Source: Deltaproteobacteria bacterium (lineage in GTDB: Bacteria > Desulfobacterota > Desulfobacteria > Desulfobacterales > Desulfatirhabdiaceae). Taken from it: a stretch of 64,000 nt of DNA. Within the stretch, counting starts at the first letter, position 1; each line of letters opens with the position of its first letter. The translations under genes were made by a program, and so were the position numbers. Location of the stretch: NCBI GenBank assembly GCA_016219185.1, contig JACRBZ010000001.1:62001-126000 (forward strand), written 5' to 3'. Positions 1 through 10,540 of this stretch are shown in pieces. Below the pieces are notes generated by a model. That model saw nothing but the letters and a program-made list of their open reading frames with translations, did no database searches and was not told the DNA's origin.

Positions 1-261
1 GCATCCCTTCCAGGGGTGAGCCCTTCTCTTGCCGATGCGTTGTGTGAAAAAGGCTTTTATTCTATTGAAGAGCTCAGCCATGCCTCAGCCGAAGATCTCG
101 CAGACATTGAAAGCCTGGATGAAGAAATGGCATTAAATCTGATAAATGCTGCAAGACAGGCTTTTTCGGGTTCTCAGCGGAAACGAAGGTCCGTGGACAA
201 ATCATCTTCAGCCAATAAGCCTGCAGATATCGAAGCACCGGATAAGGATGAGAGTCATTAA
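1..261 (+). CDS. nusA: NusA, C-terminal fragment
   Basis: The reading frame is open from base 1 and ends at a TAA at 259-261, so only the last 86 codons are in the window. They encode a helix-hairpin-helix type repeat (LPGVSPSLADALCEKGFYSI, then an alternating acidic/hydrophobic stretch) typical of the C-terminal acidic repeat of NusA, the transcription elongation/antitermination factor. A basic-then-acidic disordered tail follows. Position directly before infB is the standard nusA-infB-rbfA-truB-rpsO-pnp order, which supports the call more than the short sequence alone. Confidence 0.82.
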   Translation, partial: ASLPGVSPSLADALCEKGFYSIEELSHASAEDLADIESLDEEMALNLINAARQAFSGSQRKRRSVDKSSSANKPADIEAPDKDESH

Positions 262-383
262 GAACGTCCTTGTCTTGCGGCAACAGGATTCAAAAGAGTA
301 AGGGGCTTTTTGCATGTTCAGAAAGCTAAAGAATTTTGGGCAGTTATCAAAGCTGGAACATCAGAAAAAATTAAGGGGGGTAA

Positions 384-3302
384 ATGGCAAAAATCAGAGT
401 ATTTGAACTTGCCAGGGATCTTAACATGACCAATAAAGTACTGCTTGAAAGAATGCGGGATCTGGACATTTCCGTAGTCAGCCATTTAAGCTCTCTGGAA
501 GATGAAGACGTTGCCAAAATCAAGGAAAATGTCGTCGGTGGAAAACATAAAAAAGCTGAAGTCATACCAGCCAAACCGACCATTATTCGACGACGCAGGG
601 ATACTGTTGCCAAAGAAGCCGTTCCCGATGAAAAACCGCCGCTGCCGCAAATCCCCCCGGAAGAACCTGAAGTCTTTCCCGAAATTGCAGCAGAACCTGA
701 TGTGAAGGAATCCGAACAGCCGATTGCTGCCGAGATACGCATCAAGGAAGATAAACCCGAACCCCCTGACAGTAGTAAAGCGCCTGCTTTTGCCGCAGCA
801 AAAGCACAGGATGTTCCCAAATCTGAAATACCCGTTTCCTCAGAGCCAGTTCGTACTGAAAAACCGGCATTAATCATTTCCCGCCCAGTTGAAAAGCCGA
901 AAACAACTGAGGCGCCTTCCGATATTGTGGAAATAGCGGTTGAGGAAGAGAAGACGGTTCTTCCCGAAACAGAACAAGCAGAAGAACCCGGTTATGATGC
1001 GCTTTCCGTTCCTGAAAAGCCTTTGGTGAAATCACCGGCTTACCCCGAAATGCCGCCGGTTGAACCCCCCGCCCTTACGGTGGAAGCCCGAATGGAACGG
1101 GCCGGAAAAAAGAAAAAGAAACTCAAAAAAGATATGCCGGCCAAAATCATCAAGCTGCCTGAACCTGTTCTTGAGTCTCCAGTCCCTGATTTGGCTAAAA
1201 CAGCTGAATCCGTCCGGCATCCGGAAAAGGATCTGTCTATCGCCAGAAAACCTAAATTCAAATCGGATAAATTCCCCCAGGCTGTTCCCGAAGTGATTCC
1301 AATTGTTGAAAAACCCAAGGAAGTCATCGTCAAGGACAAAAAGAAAAAGAAGGTCGGTAAAGAAGCAGAGGAAGAGGTCGCCGATAAAAAACTGATTAAA
1401 AAGAAAACACCCTTTCGGAAAAAAGAAATCGTTGAAGGGGTCGATCTTTATTCTGACACGCTACGGAACCGCAAAGCCGGCCGAAAAGGCGGTAAAGGCA
1501 AGCAGCTCCCGGTACTGCAGAAACCCCAGTTGACCACGCCCAAGGCGATCAAACGGCGAATTAAAGTCGATGACACCATCGCACTTTCCGAACTTGCCAA
1601 GCGCATGGGGGTAAAAGCCAGCGAAATTATTGTGAAACTGATGGGCATGGGGGTGATGGCAACCCTAAATCAGGTCATTGATTTTGACACCTCGGTTCTG
1701 GTTGCCACGGAATTCAATTTCGAGCTTGAAAGAGCTGCTTTTGAAGAAGACACGTTTTTAAAGGTCGAAAAGGAAGACCCGGAAAAACGGATCGGAAGAC
1801 CGCCTGTGGTCACCATCATGGGCCATGTGGATCATGGAAAGACTTCGCTTCTGGATGTGATTCGAAAGACCCGCGTCACGGAAGGGGAAGCCGGAGGCAT
1901 CACGCAGCATATCGGTGCTTATCACGTTTCCACGGACCGAGGACATATTGTTTTTCTGGATACGCCAGGGCATGAGGCATTTACCGCCATGCGGTCCCGA
2001 GGGGCCAGCGTCACCGATCTGGTTGTTCTTGTGGTTGCCGCGGATGACGGCGTCATGCCCCAGACCCTTGAAGCCATCAATCACTCCAGAGTCGCCAATG
2101 TTCCGATCATTGTTGCCATTAACAAGATTGATAAGCCTGGCGCCGATACAGACCGGGTTCAGCGCGAGCTGGCCGATGCCGGGCTGGTTTCGGAAGATTG
2201 GGGCGGGGATACCATTTTCGTCAAGGTTTCAGCCAAAACCAACATCGGGATTGACACATTGCTGGAGATGATTCTCCTGCAGGCAGAAGTCATGGAACTG
2301 AAAGCAGACCCGGACAGACCGGCATTCGGTCACGTTGTTGAAGCCAAGCTGGATATCGGACGTGGTCCTGTTGCAACGGTACTTGTGCAGCAGGGAACGC
2401 TTCGGGCCGGAGATGCCGTGGTCTGCGGGGTCCATTACGGCAAGGTTCGGGCACTGTTGAACGATTGCGGGGTTCAAGTGGAATCGGCCGGTCCCTCCAT
2501 GCCGGTTGAAGTCATCGGCCTTTCGGGCGTGCCCATGGCCGGCGATGAACTTGTCGCCCTTGCGGATGAAAAAGACGCCAGGCAGGTCAGCCTTCACCGG
2601 ATTCAGAAACAGCGCTCAAAGGACCTGACCAAAACCACACGGCTGAGTCTGGATAAGCTCTTTGAACAGATGAAGGACGGGCTGGTCAAGGACCTGAACA
2701 TCATCATCAAGGCGGATGTTCATGGTTCCATTGAAGCACTGGGAGATTCCCTGGTCAAACTCTCCAATGAGGAAGTCAATATCAACGTGATCCATGCGGC
2801 TACCGGCGCCATCACCGAATCCGACGTGTCCCTGGCCACGGTATCCGACGCCATTATCATCGGATTCAATGTCAGACCCAGCGCCAAGGTTCAGGCCATG
2901 GCCGCTGAAGAGCATGTGGACATGCGTTTTTATAACATCATTTACAATGTCATCAAGGACGTGAAAGACGCCATTGTCGGAATGATGAAATCCACTTTTC
3001 AGGAACGGGTTCTGGGCCGAGCCGAGGTGCGCGAAATTTTTCATGTACCCAAAGTCGGAACCATTGCTGGCTGCTCCGTAACCGATGGAAAAATTCAGCG
3101 CGGCAAGCTGATCCGGCTGCTGAGAGATGGAATTGTAACGTTTGAAGGCAGAATCAGCAGCCTCAGACGCTATAAGGACGATGTCAAGGAAGTGGTCAGC
3201 GGTTACGAATGCGGCATTGGCATCGAAAACTATAATGATGTCAAGTTGGGGGATATCATTGAATGCTATTACATGGAAGAATTCAAACCCGAAGTCGAGT
3301 AA
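384..3302 (+). CDS. infB: Translation initiation factor IF-2
   Basis: The GTPase that delivers initiator fMet-tRNA to the 30S subunit and promotes subunit joining. At 972 residues it is a long IF-2. An IF2_N module occupies residues 1-50, followed by a Lys/Pro/Glu-rich low-complexity linker to about 385 and a second IF2_N module at about 395-445. The GTPase domain shows G1 GHVDHGKTS (near residue 480), G3 DTPGHEAF (near 526) and G4 NKIDKP. EF-Tu-like domain 2 and the IF2 C-terminal domains follow. The ATG at 384 has the strong ribosome-binding site AAGGGGGG. It sits about 120 bp after nusA and 9 bp before the ylxP-like gene, so it is co-transcribed with both. Confidence 0.97.
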   Translation: MAKIRVFELARDLNMTNKVLLERMRDLDISVVSHLSSLEDEDVAKIKENVVGGKHKKAEVIPAKPTIIRRRRDTVAKEAVPDEKPPLPQIPPEEPEVFPEIAAEPDVKESEQPIAAEIRIKEDKPEPPDSSKAPAFAAAKAQDVPKSEIPVSSEPVRTEKPALIISRPVEKPKTTEAPSDIVEIAVEEEKTVLPETEQAEEPGYDALSVPEKPLVKSPAYPEMPPVEPPALTVEARMERAGKKKKKLKKDMPAKIIKLPEPVLESPVPDLAKTAESVRHPEKDLSIARKPKFKSDKFPQAVPEVIPIVEKPKEVIVKDKKKKKVGKEAEEEVADKKLIKKKTPFRKKEIVEGVDLYSDTLRNRKAGRKGGKGKQLPVLQKPQLTTPKAIKRRIKVDDTIALSELAKRMGVKASEIIVKLMGMGVMATLNQVIDFDTSVLVATEFNFELERAAFEEDTFLKVEKEDPEKRIGRPPVVTIMGHVDHGKTSLLDVIRKTRVTEGEAGGITQHIGAYHVSTDRGHIVFLDTPGHEAFTAMRSRGASVTDLVVLVVAADDGVMPQTLEAINHSRVANVPIIVAINKIDKPGADTDRVQRELADAGLVSEDWGGDTIFVKVSAKTNIGIDTLLEMILLQAEVMELKADPDRPAFGHVVEAKLDIGRGPVATVLVQQGTLRAGDAVVCGVHYGKVRALLNDCGVQVESAGPSMPVEVIGLSGVPMAGDELVALADEKDARQVSLHRIQKQRSKDLTKTTRLSLDKLFEQMKDGLVKDLNIIIKADVHGSIEALGDSLVKLSNEEVNINVIHAATGAITESDVSLATVSDAIIIGFNVRPSAKVQAMAAEEHVDMRFYNIIYNVIKDVKDAIVGMMKSTFQERVLGRAEVREIFHVPKVGTIAGCSVTDGKIQRGKLIRLLRDGIVTFEGRISSLRRYKDDVKEVVSGYECGIGIENYNDVKLGDIIECYYMEEFKPEVE

Positions 3303-3311
3303 GCTGTAGTT

Positions 3312-3599
3312 ATGGTTGTCGGATACGGAATCATTACTTTCAGGCTGCACGATTGTCGATCTCTTAAGGAAAAAAGATCGGTTGTCAAGTCAGTTGTCCA
3401 TCAGATTCAGAATCATTTCAATGTTTCTGTTGCAGAAGTTGGCGCAAATGATATCCATCAGATGGCCGAGATCGGGTTTGCCCTGGTGGGGAACAGCGGC
3501 CCGCTGGTAAACTCCAAAATGGACAAGATATTAAATTTTGCCCATGAACTGCGAGTTGCGCAAGTCATAGACAGTGAAATGGAAATGATGCGGTTATGA
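3312..3599 (+). CDS. DUF503 (YlxP-like) protein
   Basis: A 95-residue protein of the DUF503/YlxP family. The conserved LHDCRSLKEKRSVVKSVVHQ stretch near the N terminus and the mid-protein VAEVGANDIHQMAEIGFALV stretch identify it. The family is commonly encoded between infB and rbfA in bacteria and is thought to act in ribosome assembly or translation, but its biochemical role is not established. The stop overlaps the start of rbfA by 4 bp (ATGA), implying translational coupling. Confidence 0.88.
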   Translation: MVVGYGIITFRLHDCRSLKEKRSVVKSVVHQIQNHFNVSVAEVGANDIHQMAEIGFALVGNSGPLVNSKMDKILNFAHELRVAQVIDSEMEMMRL

Positions 3600-3973
3600 A
3601 ATCCTATACACGATCAGAAAGGGTTAGCGGGGAGATTCAGAGAATTATTTCGGATATTCTTCGAAAAGACATCAGCGACCCCCGACTGAACCGGGTAACC
3701 ATCTCCGGTGTAAAGATGTCCAAAGATCTGCGAAACGCCAGAATCTACTTTACCCTGAGTGAGGGTAAATACACCCGTGAAGATGCAGCCGAAGGATTTA
3801 ACAGCGCTTTGGGATATATCAAGCGCACACTGGCCAGTCAGTTAGATCTGAGGTATATGCCTGAAATCCGTTTTTTTTATGATGAATCCTTTGATTACGG
3901 TTCGCATATCGACCGAGTCTTAAAAACAATCGATACAACAACAGATGGATCATCTCATACACCGCTTGAATAA
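3596..3973 (+). CDS. rbfA: 30S ribosome-binding factor RbfA
   Basis: A small KH-fold factor needed for late maturation of the 30S subunit and 16S rRNA 5' end processing. The 125 residues are usual for the family. The N-terminal YTRSERVSGEIQRIISDILR and the central DPRLNRVTISGVKMSKDLRNA are recognisable RbfA segments. It starts inside the end of the DUF503 gene and overlaps the next gene by 29 bp. Position between infB and truB fits. Confidence 0.94.
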   Translation: MKSYTRSERVSGEIQRIISDILRKDISDPRLNRVTISGVKMSKDLRNARIYFTLSEGKYTREDAAEGFNSALGYIKRTLASQLDLRYMPEIRFFYDESFDYGSHIDRVLKTIDTTTDGSSHTPLE

Positions 3974-4919
3974 CAGCAGGAATGTGCTGATTACCACCCA
4001 CGCCAGTCCCGACGGAGATGCCATCGGATCGCTGCTTGCCATGAATCTGGCGCTACGGGGGAAGCATAAACAGATTACGCTCTATAACGAAAGCCCGATT
4101 CCGGCGGTGTATCGTTTTTTGCCGGGAGTTCACAGCGTGATCAACCAGATGAATTCCGCTGCGCCGTTTGACACGGCCGTGGTTCTTGACTGCGGCGATT
4201 TGCAGCGGGTCGGCGATGCAGCCCGCATCATCAATCAGATACCTGAAATCATCAACATCGATCATCATATTACCAACACCCGGTTTGGAACCTGCCAGAT
4301 GATTGATGTTCAGGCATGCGCCTGCACGGAAATCCTCTACCATCTGTTTGAGCGAATGCATGTCCCATTTACACGGGAATTGGCCACATGTATCTACACC
4401 GGAATTTTAACAGATACCGGGTCATTCCGATTTTCCAATACCAACCGGACCACGTTTCAAATCTGTGAAAACATGGTTGCCCGCGGCGTGGATCCGTTCC
4501 AGGTTGCTCAGCATGTTTACGGCACTTATTCCCTGGGAAGGATCAAGCTCTTAAACCTTGCACTCGATTCCATTGAAATATCTGAAAATGGAAAGGTCTC
4601 TCTCATGGCTTTGACGCGTGCGATGCTGAATGAAACCGGCACACAACCCGAGGATTCGGATGGCATGATCAACTACGCCAGGCGCATTCAGGATGTCAAG
4701 ATTGCCGTGCTGATTCAGGAACAAACGAACGGCGGTGACCGTTCTTTGGGCCAGCGGCGCCCGTATCACGTCAGCCTGCGATCTGATGGAAGCGTGGATG
4801 TGGCTGCCATTGCCGCAATGTTCGGCGGCGGCGGACATCAGAGCGCTGCAGGCTTCAGCATTGAATCCACCCTGACGGAAATTAAAGACCAGATCCTGCA
4901 GATGACGAAGTCCATCTAA
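3945..4919 (+). CDS. nrnA: DHH-family phosphoesterase (NrnA-like nanoRNase / pAp phosphatase)
   Basis: A 324-residue DHH/DHHA1 phosphoesterase. Metal-binding motifs are SPDGDAIGS (near residue 22), DCGDLQRVG, and NIDHHITNTRFG, which carries the name-giving DHH. The DHHA1 substrate-binding glycine motif GGGGHQSAAGF is near the C terminus. Characterised relatives degrade 2-5 nt RNAs and dephosphorylate 3'-phosphoadenosine 5'-phosphate (pAp). The latter would be useful in a sulfate-activating organism, although dissimilatory reducers use APS rather than PAPS. The start lies 29 bp inside rbfA; no later Met precedes the first catalytic motif, so this start is needed. Confidence 0.9.
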   Translation: MDHLIHRLNNSRNVLITTHASPDGDAIGSLLAMNLALRGKHKQITLYNESPIPAVYRFLPGVHSVINQMNSAAPFDTAVVLDCGDLQRVGDAARIINQIPEIINIDHHITNTRFGTCQMIDVQACACTEILYHLFERMHVPFTRELATCIYTGILTDTGSFRFSNTNRTTFQICENMVARGVDPFQVAQHVYGTYSLGRIKLLNLALDSIEISENGKVSLMALTRAMLNETGTQPEDSDGMINYARRIQDVKIAVLIQEQTNGGDRSLGQRRPYHVSLRSDGSVDVAAIAAMFGGGGHQSAAGFSIESTLTEIKDQILQMTKSI

Positions 4920-4972
4920 GAGAAGTCAGGAGTCAGAGGCTGTTTACAAGAAATCAGGTAAAGGATCCGAGG

Positions 4973-5896
4973 TTGGCTGTACAGGAAAAAAACGCATCCC
5001 TCAATGGGATACTTGTGATCGATAAACCGCCGGGACTATCTTCCGCCAGGGTTGTTTCCATTGTCAAGCGCCTGCTTCAGGTCCCAAAAGTGGGCCATGC
5101 CGGAACACTCGACCCGTTTGCCACAGGTGTCCTGATTGTCTGCGTCAATCAGGCAACCCGGCTGGCCCGCTTCTGGCTGAACAGTGCCAAGACCTATCAA
5201 GCAGAACTCTGCCTGGGCATTGAAACAGACACTCAGGACCCCACGGGAATCGTGATTTCCACCTGTGAAGCCGTTGACATCCCTGAAGATACGCTGCGGG
5301 CTGTCACGAAATCTTTTGTGGGAACAGTGAATCAGGCTCCGCCGGTATATTCGGCATTGAAACATCAGGGGGTTCCGCTGTATTCGCTTGCCCGAAAAGG
5401 AAAGCCGTTTCAAAAGCCTGCGCGTCAGATTCAGATTTACCGGCTTGAACTTCTGGAAATTGCATTGCCCTTGGTCCGTTTTGAGGTAAGTTGCAGCGCA
5501 GGAACTTATGTCCGTACGCTCTGTGCGGATATCGGAAAAATCCTGGGTTGCGGCGGCCATCTGAAGAATCTCAGACGGACAGCCAGCAGCGGCTACTCAA
5601 TCACGGACGCCATTTCCCTTTCCGAGCTGGAAGAACTGGTTCGATCCGGCGATGTTGCCCGGCATCTGACCGGTATGGCCGAAGCTCTGCCGGATATGGT
5701 TTCTTTTCAGGCAGATAAAGCTTTGACGGATAAGCTCAAATATGGCATGATGATTACGACAGCAGATGTTCCGCCATCTTGTCTATTACCTGGAGAGAAC
5801 CTGGTAAAAATCATTGACGGAAACAACCGCCTGCTGTCCATACTCAGTCATGACCCGGTTCAACACGGATTTACGTATTGCTGTTCGTTTATGTAA
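4973..5896 (+). CDS. truB: tRNA pseudouridine(55) synthase TruB
   Basis: Isomerises U55 in the T-loop of tRNAs. The 307 residues contain the TruB N-terminal signature GILVIDKPPGLSSARVV and the catalytic segment GHAGTLDPFATGVL with the nucleophilic Asp. SAGTYVRTLCADIG and the PUA-like tail complete the family pattern. No ATG is available in frame near the conserved start. I chose TTG at 4973 because AAAGGA lies 7 nt upstream (4960-4965). Confidence 0.95.
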   Translation: MAVQEKNASLNGILVIDKPPGLSSARVVSIVKRLLQVPKVGHAGTLDPFATGVLIVCVNQATRLARFWLNSAKTYQAELCLGIETDTQDPTGIVISTCEAVDIPEDTLRAVTKSFVGTVNQAPPVYSALKHQGVPLYSLARKGKPFQKPARQIQIYRLELLEIALPLVRFEVSCSAGTYVRTLCADIGKILGCGGHLKNLRRTASSGYSITDAISLSELEELVRSGDVARHLTGMAEALPDMVSFQADKALTDKLKYGMMITTADVPPSCLLPGENLVKIIDGNNRLLSILSHDPVQHGFTYCCSFM

Positions 5897-5911
5897 AAGT
5901 CTCTACGAACA

Positions 5912-5940
5912 GACTGAAGGTTTTTCCAGTGCCTTCGGTC
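5912..5940 (+). terminator. Possible weak terminator/attenuator hairpin after truB
   Basis: The arms GACTGAAGG (5912-5920) and CCTTCGGTC (5932-5940) form a 9-bp stem with one G-T pair and an 11-nt loop. Only TT and then AAAT follow, so it is a weak intrinsic terminator at best. It may partly separate truB from the rpsO-pnp transcription unit. Confidence 0.4.
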
Positions 5941-5986
5941 TTAAATCTGAATGCTTCGTTGGAAGTTAAACATGCATTAGAAAATG

Positions 5987-6039
5987 GTTAAGGCTTGGCC
6001 CGAGGTCATGCATTCATCAACCTTGGATTCAGCCTTAAC
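5987..6039 (+). promoter_or_regulatory. Structured rpsO leader (inverted repeats)
   Basis: The 270 bp between truB and rpsO contain GTTAAGGCT (5987-5995), which pairs perfectly with AGCCTTAAC (6031-6039). An inner stem, CCGAGG (6000-6005) with CCTTGG (6021-6026), nests inside it. S15 is known in several bacteria to repress its own mRNA by binding structured leaders of unrelated shapes. This element is positioned for such a role, but S15 binding is inference. Confidence 0.45.
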
Positions 6040-6166
6040 GAAGAAGCAGTAACACATGTTGTTTCATTGCGGTGGCCAATAGTTCACGGCAAATTGAGAT
6101 GAATGCCCGCAGGGGTGGAGCGGAATTCACCCATTTCACTATTGAAAAACAGGAGGATTAAAGAAA

Positions 6167-6436
6167 GTGGTTTTTAAACCCGAGGACAAGAAAAAACTGA
6201 TCGACCAGTATAAACTTCATGAGAGCGACACCGGATCGCCAGAGGTGCAGGTTGGCCTCATCACCCATCGCATTACTTATCTAACCGAACATCTGAAAGT
6301 TCACACCAAGGATCACCATTCCCGCAGAGGCTTGCTGATGCTGGTTGGAAGACGCCGCAGGCTCTTGAATTATGTCAAAAACAAAGACGTTCAGCGGTAT
6401 CGAACCATTATTGAAACCCTGGGGTTAAGAAGGTAG
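6167..6436 (+). CDS. rpsO: 30S ribosomal protein S15
   Basis: An 89-residue S15, normal length. Landmarks are [20 protein letters not shown], followed by [20 protein letters not shown], which contains the 16S rRNA contact residues. The start is GTG at 6167 with AGGAGGA at 6151-6157, giving a 9-nt spacing. It is followed by pnp as in most bacteria. Confidence 0.97.
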   Translation: MVFKPEDKKKLIDQYKLHESDTGSPEVQVGLITHRITYLTEHLKVHTKDHHSRRGLLMLVGRRRRLLNYVKNKDVQRYRTIIETLGLRR

Positions 6437-6580
6437 TCAGAAATTATCTGCAATGCCAGAAATGTCCGACATTGTTAAACTCAAGGGTTCCATACAGAAC
6501 TTTGCCCGCTTGCTGGCTTAAGTTTTGTGGTGGTGAGACTCGGCCGTTCATGCGAATCATCAGCCAGCATGACCACAATG

Positions 6581-6612
6581 CGACGTATTCTCAACAAGTT
6601 GAGATTACGTCG
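6581..6612 (+). promoter_or_regulatory. pnp leader hairpin, likely RNase III / PNPase autoregulatory element
   Basis: A 13-bp stem with a single T-T mismatch lies 8 nt before the pnp ribosome-binding site. CGACGTA (6581-6587) pairs with TACGTCG (6606-6612), and TCTCAA (6589-6594) pairs with TTGAGA (6599-6604), closing on a CAAG tetraloop. In E. coli an RNase III-cleaved hairpin in the pnp leader lets PNPase repress its own mRNA; the position here is analogous. Just upstream, TTGTGGT (6525-6531) and ACCACAA (6572-6578) form a further possible stem. Confidence 0.6.
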
Positions 6613-6632
6613 TTCAACATAAGGAGGCAAAT

Positions 6633-8723
6633 ATGGAAGTTGTTCTCGAAGCAACACTCGGGGATAAACCGTTAAGCATTAAAACCGGAAAAGTCGCCAA
6701 ACAGGCTTCAGGCGCTGCCGTGGTTCAATACGGAGAAACCATTGTTCTGGTGACCGTGGTTTCGGCCAATGAAGGCACCGGGGGGGATTTTCTGCCGTTA
6801 ACGGTTGAATACATGGAAAAAATTTATGCCGCAGGCCGGATTCCCGGAAATTACTTCCGCCGCGAAATCGGAAGGGGCAGTGAAAAAGAAACCCTGACAG
6901 CCAGATTGATTGACCGACCGATTCGGCCGCTTTTCCCAAAAGGGTACAATTGTGAAACCCAGGTCATTGCCACGGTTCTGTCCATGGATCAGGAAAATGA
7001 TCCGGACACCCTGGCCATGATCGGTGCATCTGCTGCGCTGGGTCTATCCGACATCCCGTTTGAAGGACCGATTGCCTGTGTCCGGGTGGGCCGCATCGAA
7101 GGTCAGTTTGTCATCAACCCGCCCCTGCAAAAATTTGACGCCTGCGACATCAATATTATCGTTGCCGGTTCCGCCACCGGCGTTGTCATGGTGGAAGGCA
7201 GCGGGAATATTGTGAGCGAGGCGGATATGCTCGAGGCTATTTTCTTTGGACATCAGGCCATGCAACCGGTCATTGAAATTCAGAAAAAACTTCGGGAAAG
7301 CTGCGGAAAACCCAAACGTGCCTTTTCCATGCCTGAAAAAGATACGGCACTGATTGAAAAAGTCGAGGCTCTGGCTTACCCGCGTATAAAGGACGCACTT
7401 GGCGTTCCCGATAAAATCGAGCGCTATGCAGCAATGCGTGCCGCCAAATCCGAGGTGCTGAAAGAACTTGGCGAAGCGTTCGCGGATCGGAAAGAGGAAG
7501 TTTCTGCAACCTTTCAGGACATTCAGAAAGCCATCAGCCGGAACTTGATTTTAAAAGAAGGCCGGCGTATCGACAACCGAAAATTCGACGAAATCCGCCC
7601 CATTACCTGTGAAATCGGCATTCTTCCCAGGCCCCACGGCAGTGCGCTGTTTACCCGCGGCGAAACCCAGGTGCTCGGCGTGTTGACCCTGGGCTCCGGA
7701 CAGGACGAGCAGCGGGTGGAAACCTTGAGCGGCGAAGAATCCAGGCCGTTCATGCTTCATTACAATTTTCCGCCTTTCTCGGTGGGAGAGGTCAAAAGAC
7801 TCTCGGGCCCCAGCCGCAGGGACATTGGTCACGGCGGTCTTTCGACACGGGCCCTTGAAAAAGTACTGCCCGCCAAAGCCGATTTCGACTATACCATCCG
7901 CATTGTTTCGGAGGTTCTGGAGTCCAATGGATCCTCTTCCATGGGTACGGTTTGTGCCGGAACCCTGGCCATGATGGACGGCGGAATTCCCATCAAGGCG
8001 CCTGTGGCTGGAATTGCCATGGGGCTGGTCAAAGACGGGGAAACCGTGATCATTTTATCGGATATTCTTGGGGATGAAGATCATACCGGAGACATGGATT
8101 TTAAGGTTGCCGGCACCAGTGAAGGCATCACCGCCCTTCAGATGGACATCAAGATTCACGAACTTCCCAAGGAAATCCTGAGAAAAGCACTGGAACAGGC
8201 TCGAACCGGCAGGCTCCATATTCTGGGCAAGATGCTGGAGTCGCTTGATAAGCCACGAGAAGAAATTTCTCAGTATGCTCCGGCCATCGTGACGATAAAA
8301 ATCAATCCGGACAAGATTCGGGATGTCATCGGTCCCGGCGGGAAAATGATTCGCTCGATTCAAAGCGAAACCAACACCCGCGTTGAGATTGATGATACGG
8401 GACTGGTAAAGATTGCAGCAATCTCAAAGGCCGAAGGCGATGCCGCCCTGAAGCTCATTCAAGGCATTGTCATGGAGCCGGAAGTCGGGCAAATTTACGA
8501 GGGGACGGTTGTCAAGGTCATGGATTTTGGTGCTTTTGTTCAGATTTCCCCGGGAACCGATGGCCTGGTTCACATCTCCCAGCTTTCCACCCGAAGGGTG
8601 ACAAAGGTTACGGATGTGGTGAAGGAAGGCGATACGCTCAAGGTAAAAGTCCTGGAGATATCCCGGGATGGGAAGATTCGGTTAAGTCATAAGGCGGTTT
8701 TGGAAGAGGAAAACCCGATTTGA
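6633..8723 (+). CDS. pnp: Polyribonucleotide nucleotidyltransferase (PNPase)
   Basis: A phosphorolytic 3'-5' exoribonuclease and core degradosome enzyme. The 696 residues are the family norm. They comprise a first RNase PH domain (residues 1 to about 230), an alpha-helical linker, and a second catalytic RNase PH domain (about 310-540, with [14 protein letters not shown] and [20 protein letters not shown]). A KH domain ([16 protein letters not shown]) and a C-terminal S1 domain ([18 protein letters not shown]) follow. The ATG at 6633 has AAGGAGG at 6621-6627. Its stop overlaps the next start by 4 bp. Confidence 0.97.
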   Translation: MEVVLEATLGDKPLSIKTGKVAKQASGAAVVQYGETIVLVTVVSANEGTGGDFLPLTVEYMEKIYAAGRIPGNYFRREIGRGSEKETLTARLIDRPIRPLFPKGYNCETQVIATVLSMDQENDPDTLAMIGASAALGLSDIPFEGPIACVRVGRIEGQFVINPPLQKFDACDINIIVAGSATGVVMVEGSGNIVSEADMLEAIFFGHQAMQPVIEIQKKLRESCGKPKRAFSMPEKDTALIEKVEALAYPRIKDALGVPDKIERYAAMRAAKSEVLKELGEAFADRKEEVSATFQDIQKAISRNLILKEGRRIDNRKFDEIRPITCEIGILPRPHGSALFTRGETQVLGVLTLGSGQDEQRVETLSGEESRPFMLHYNFPPFSVGEVKRLSGPSRRDIGHGGLSTRALEKVLPAKADFDYTIRIVSEVLESNGSSSMGTVCAGTLAMMDGGIPIKAPVAGIAMGLVKDGETVIILSDILGDEDHTGDMDFKVAGTSEGITALQMDIKIHELPKEILRKALEQARTGRLHILGKMLESLDKPREEISQYAPAIVTIKINPDKIRDVIGPGGKMIRSIQSETNTRVEIDDTGLVKIAAISKAEGDAALKLIQGIVMEPEVGQIYEGTVVKVMDFGAFVQISPGTDGLVHISQLSTRRVTKVTDVVKEGDTLKVKVLEISRDGKIRLSHKAVLEEENPI

Positions 8724-9991
8724 AACCAGACGACCGGATCGAGAAAACCCTTCTATCAAACGGTGTTCGCATTCTCTCTCAAAGGATGCCGCACGTTCAG
8801 TCCGTGTCCATGGGGGTCTGGGTCAACATCGGATCCCGGGATGAGACCGACGCCGAAAATGGATTGTCTCATTTTATCGAGCACATGATGTTTAAGGGTA
8901 CACAAAAACGCTCGGCTTTTGAAATCGCCAAAGCCTTTGACGCCATCGGCGGATATACCAATGCCTTTACTTCAATGGAAAATACCTGTTACCATGCCAA
9001 AGTCATGGCAAACCATCTGGAAACCATGTCGGAAATTCTGACGGATATTTTTCTGAATTCCTTGTTCGATGAAACTGAAATTGAAAAAGAACGCCCGGTC
9101 ATCTTTCAGGAAATCGGCATGCTGGAAGATACGCCGGATGAATACGTGCACCAGTTGGCTGCCCGATCGTTCTGGGGGGATAATCCTCTGGGAAGATCTA
9201 TCCTGGGCACCCACGATAATATTCTGCAATTTGATTCTAAAAACATTCGAAGCTTTTTTGAGAGGCTCTACCAGCCGGATCGGATTGTGGTTACAGCCGT
9301 TGGAAACATCGAGCACGATCGTCTGGTTGATCTGGCCCGACCGGCATTTGAAGCCATTCAAACCGGCAATCCCATTCCAAACCGCGGTGTTCCACAGAGC
9401 CATTTCCATGTAGGCATACATCCAAAAGATCTTGAGCAGGTTCATATCTGCCTCAATACACCTGGAATACCGACGACAGATTCCAGGCGGTATGTGTTAT
9501 CCCTGATGAACACCATTCTGGGCGGGAACATGAGTTCGCGGCTTTTTCAGGAAATCCGTGAGCAGCGGGGCTTGGCGTATTCGGTTTACTCATTTGTTTC
9601 ATCTTTTGTGGATACGGGCATGTCCGGAGCTTATGCCGGCGTGGATCCGGTTCATGCATTTGAAACCGTGGACCTTGTTTTGAATACGCTGCAAGGCCTC
9701 AAGGACAGCCCGGTAACAGAGGATGAACTCCAGCATGCCAAGGAATTTACCAAGGGGAATTTGCTCATGGCATCTGAAAGTAATGAAAACCAGATGGCGC
9801 GACTGGCCCAGGGTGAATTTCATTTTGGACGCTATACCCCGTTGAAGGAGATTCTGGATGAGATTGACCGGGTCACCCCTTCGGATATTCAGATGCTTGC
9901 CGAAGATATCTTTCAAAAGAATCAGATGACCCTGACACTGCATGGACCGGTGCAAGAAGATTCTCAATTTGAACAGCTCATGATGGCATGA
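8720..9991 (+). CDS. M16 family zinc peptidase (pitrilysin-like)
   Basis: A 423-residue inverzincin. The HXXEH zinc motif is seen as [11 protein letters not shown] near residue 50, with the downstream Glu in the [13 protein letters not shown] segment. The C-terminal M16C half carries the conserved [10 protein letters not shown] stretch. Such single-chain bacterial M16B peptidases (Bacillus YmxG-like) commonly follow pnp. The start is TTG at 8720, overlapping the pnp stop as TTGA, with GGAAGAGGAAA just upstream. No signal peptide is visible, so it is probably cytoplasmic. Confidence 0.92.
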   Translation: MKPDDRIEKTLLSNGVRILSQRMPHVQSVSMGVWVNIGSRDETDAENGLSHFIEHMMFKGTQKRSAFEIAKAFDAIGGYTNAFTSMENTCYHAKVMANHLETMSEILTDIFLNSLFDETEIEKERPVIFQEIGMLEDTPDEYVHQLAARSFWGDNPLGRSILGTHDNILQFDSKNIRSFFERLYQPDRIVVTAVGNIEHDRLVDLARPAFEAIQTGNPIPNRGVPQSHFHVGIHPKDLEQVHICLNTPGIPTTDSRRYVLSLMNTILGGNMSSRLFQEIREQRGLAYSVYSFVSSFVDTGMSGAYAGVDPVHAFETVDLVLNTLQGLKDSPVTEDELQHAKEFTKGNLLMASESNENQMARLAQGEFHFGRYTPLKEILDEIDRVTPSDIQMLAEDIFQKNQMTLTLHGPVQEDSQFEQLMMA

Positions 9992-10003
9992 TGGAAGTGA
10001 ATC

Positions 10004-10468
10004 ATGAACGATGAATCACCCCCTACCATCCGCTTCTGCCGGATCAACCCGAAAGCGAACGCGGATATTCCTCTGCCCCGCTATATGACGCCTCAGGCTG
10101 CCGGCATGGATCTGCACGCAGCAGTAACGCAGGAGCTGATCGTGGAGCCTGGCGCGATTCACCTGATACCAACCGGATTGATGATGGCCATTCCCAATGG
10201 CTATGAAGCCCAGATCCGGCCTCGAAGCGGGCTTGCAGTGAAACATGGGATCGGACTGATTAATTCACCGGGAACCATTGATGCGGATTACCGCGGAGAG
10301 GTCCAGGTGGCTTTGATCAATCTTGGAAAGCACGCTTACACGATCCGGCGGGGCGACCGGATCGCACAGATGACCATTCACCGGGTGTATCAGGCAGGGA
10401 TAGAAGAAGTCAGTTGCCTGGATAAAACCAGCCGGAATGCGGGTGGGTTTGGCCATACGGGAAAGTAG
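10004..10468 (+). CDS. dut: dUTP diphosphatase
   Basis: Hydrolyses dUTP to dUMP and PPi, keeping uracil out of DNA and feeding dTMP synthesis. The 154 residues carry all five trimeric dUTPase motifs: AGMDLHA, PRSGLAVKHGI, GTIDADYRGEVQV, RGDRIAQM, and the C-terminal Phe-containing arm RNAGGFGHTGK. It lies 12 bp after the M16 peptidase in the same direction. Confidence 0.96.
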   Translation: MNDESPPTIRFCRINPKANADIPLPRYMTPQAAGMDLHAAVTQELIVEPGAIHLIPTGLMMAIPNGYEAQIRPRSGLAVKHGIGLINSPGTIDADYRGEVQVALINLGKHAYTIRRGDRIAQMTIHRVYQAGIEEVSCLDKTSRNAGGFGHTGK

Positions 10469-10540
10469 CAGAGCGAAAGCAAGAGACGCGCTTGCAAACT
10501 TCATATTTTCCGGAGGATTCAGCACAAGTGATGCAGATAG

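Noticed and set aside
3556-3563. A further TTGCGCAA inside the DUF503 gene
   Set aside because: It lies within coding sequence far from any sigma-54 gene. One copy is expected by chance in a window this size.
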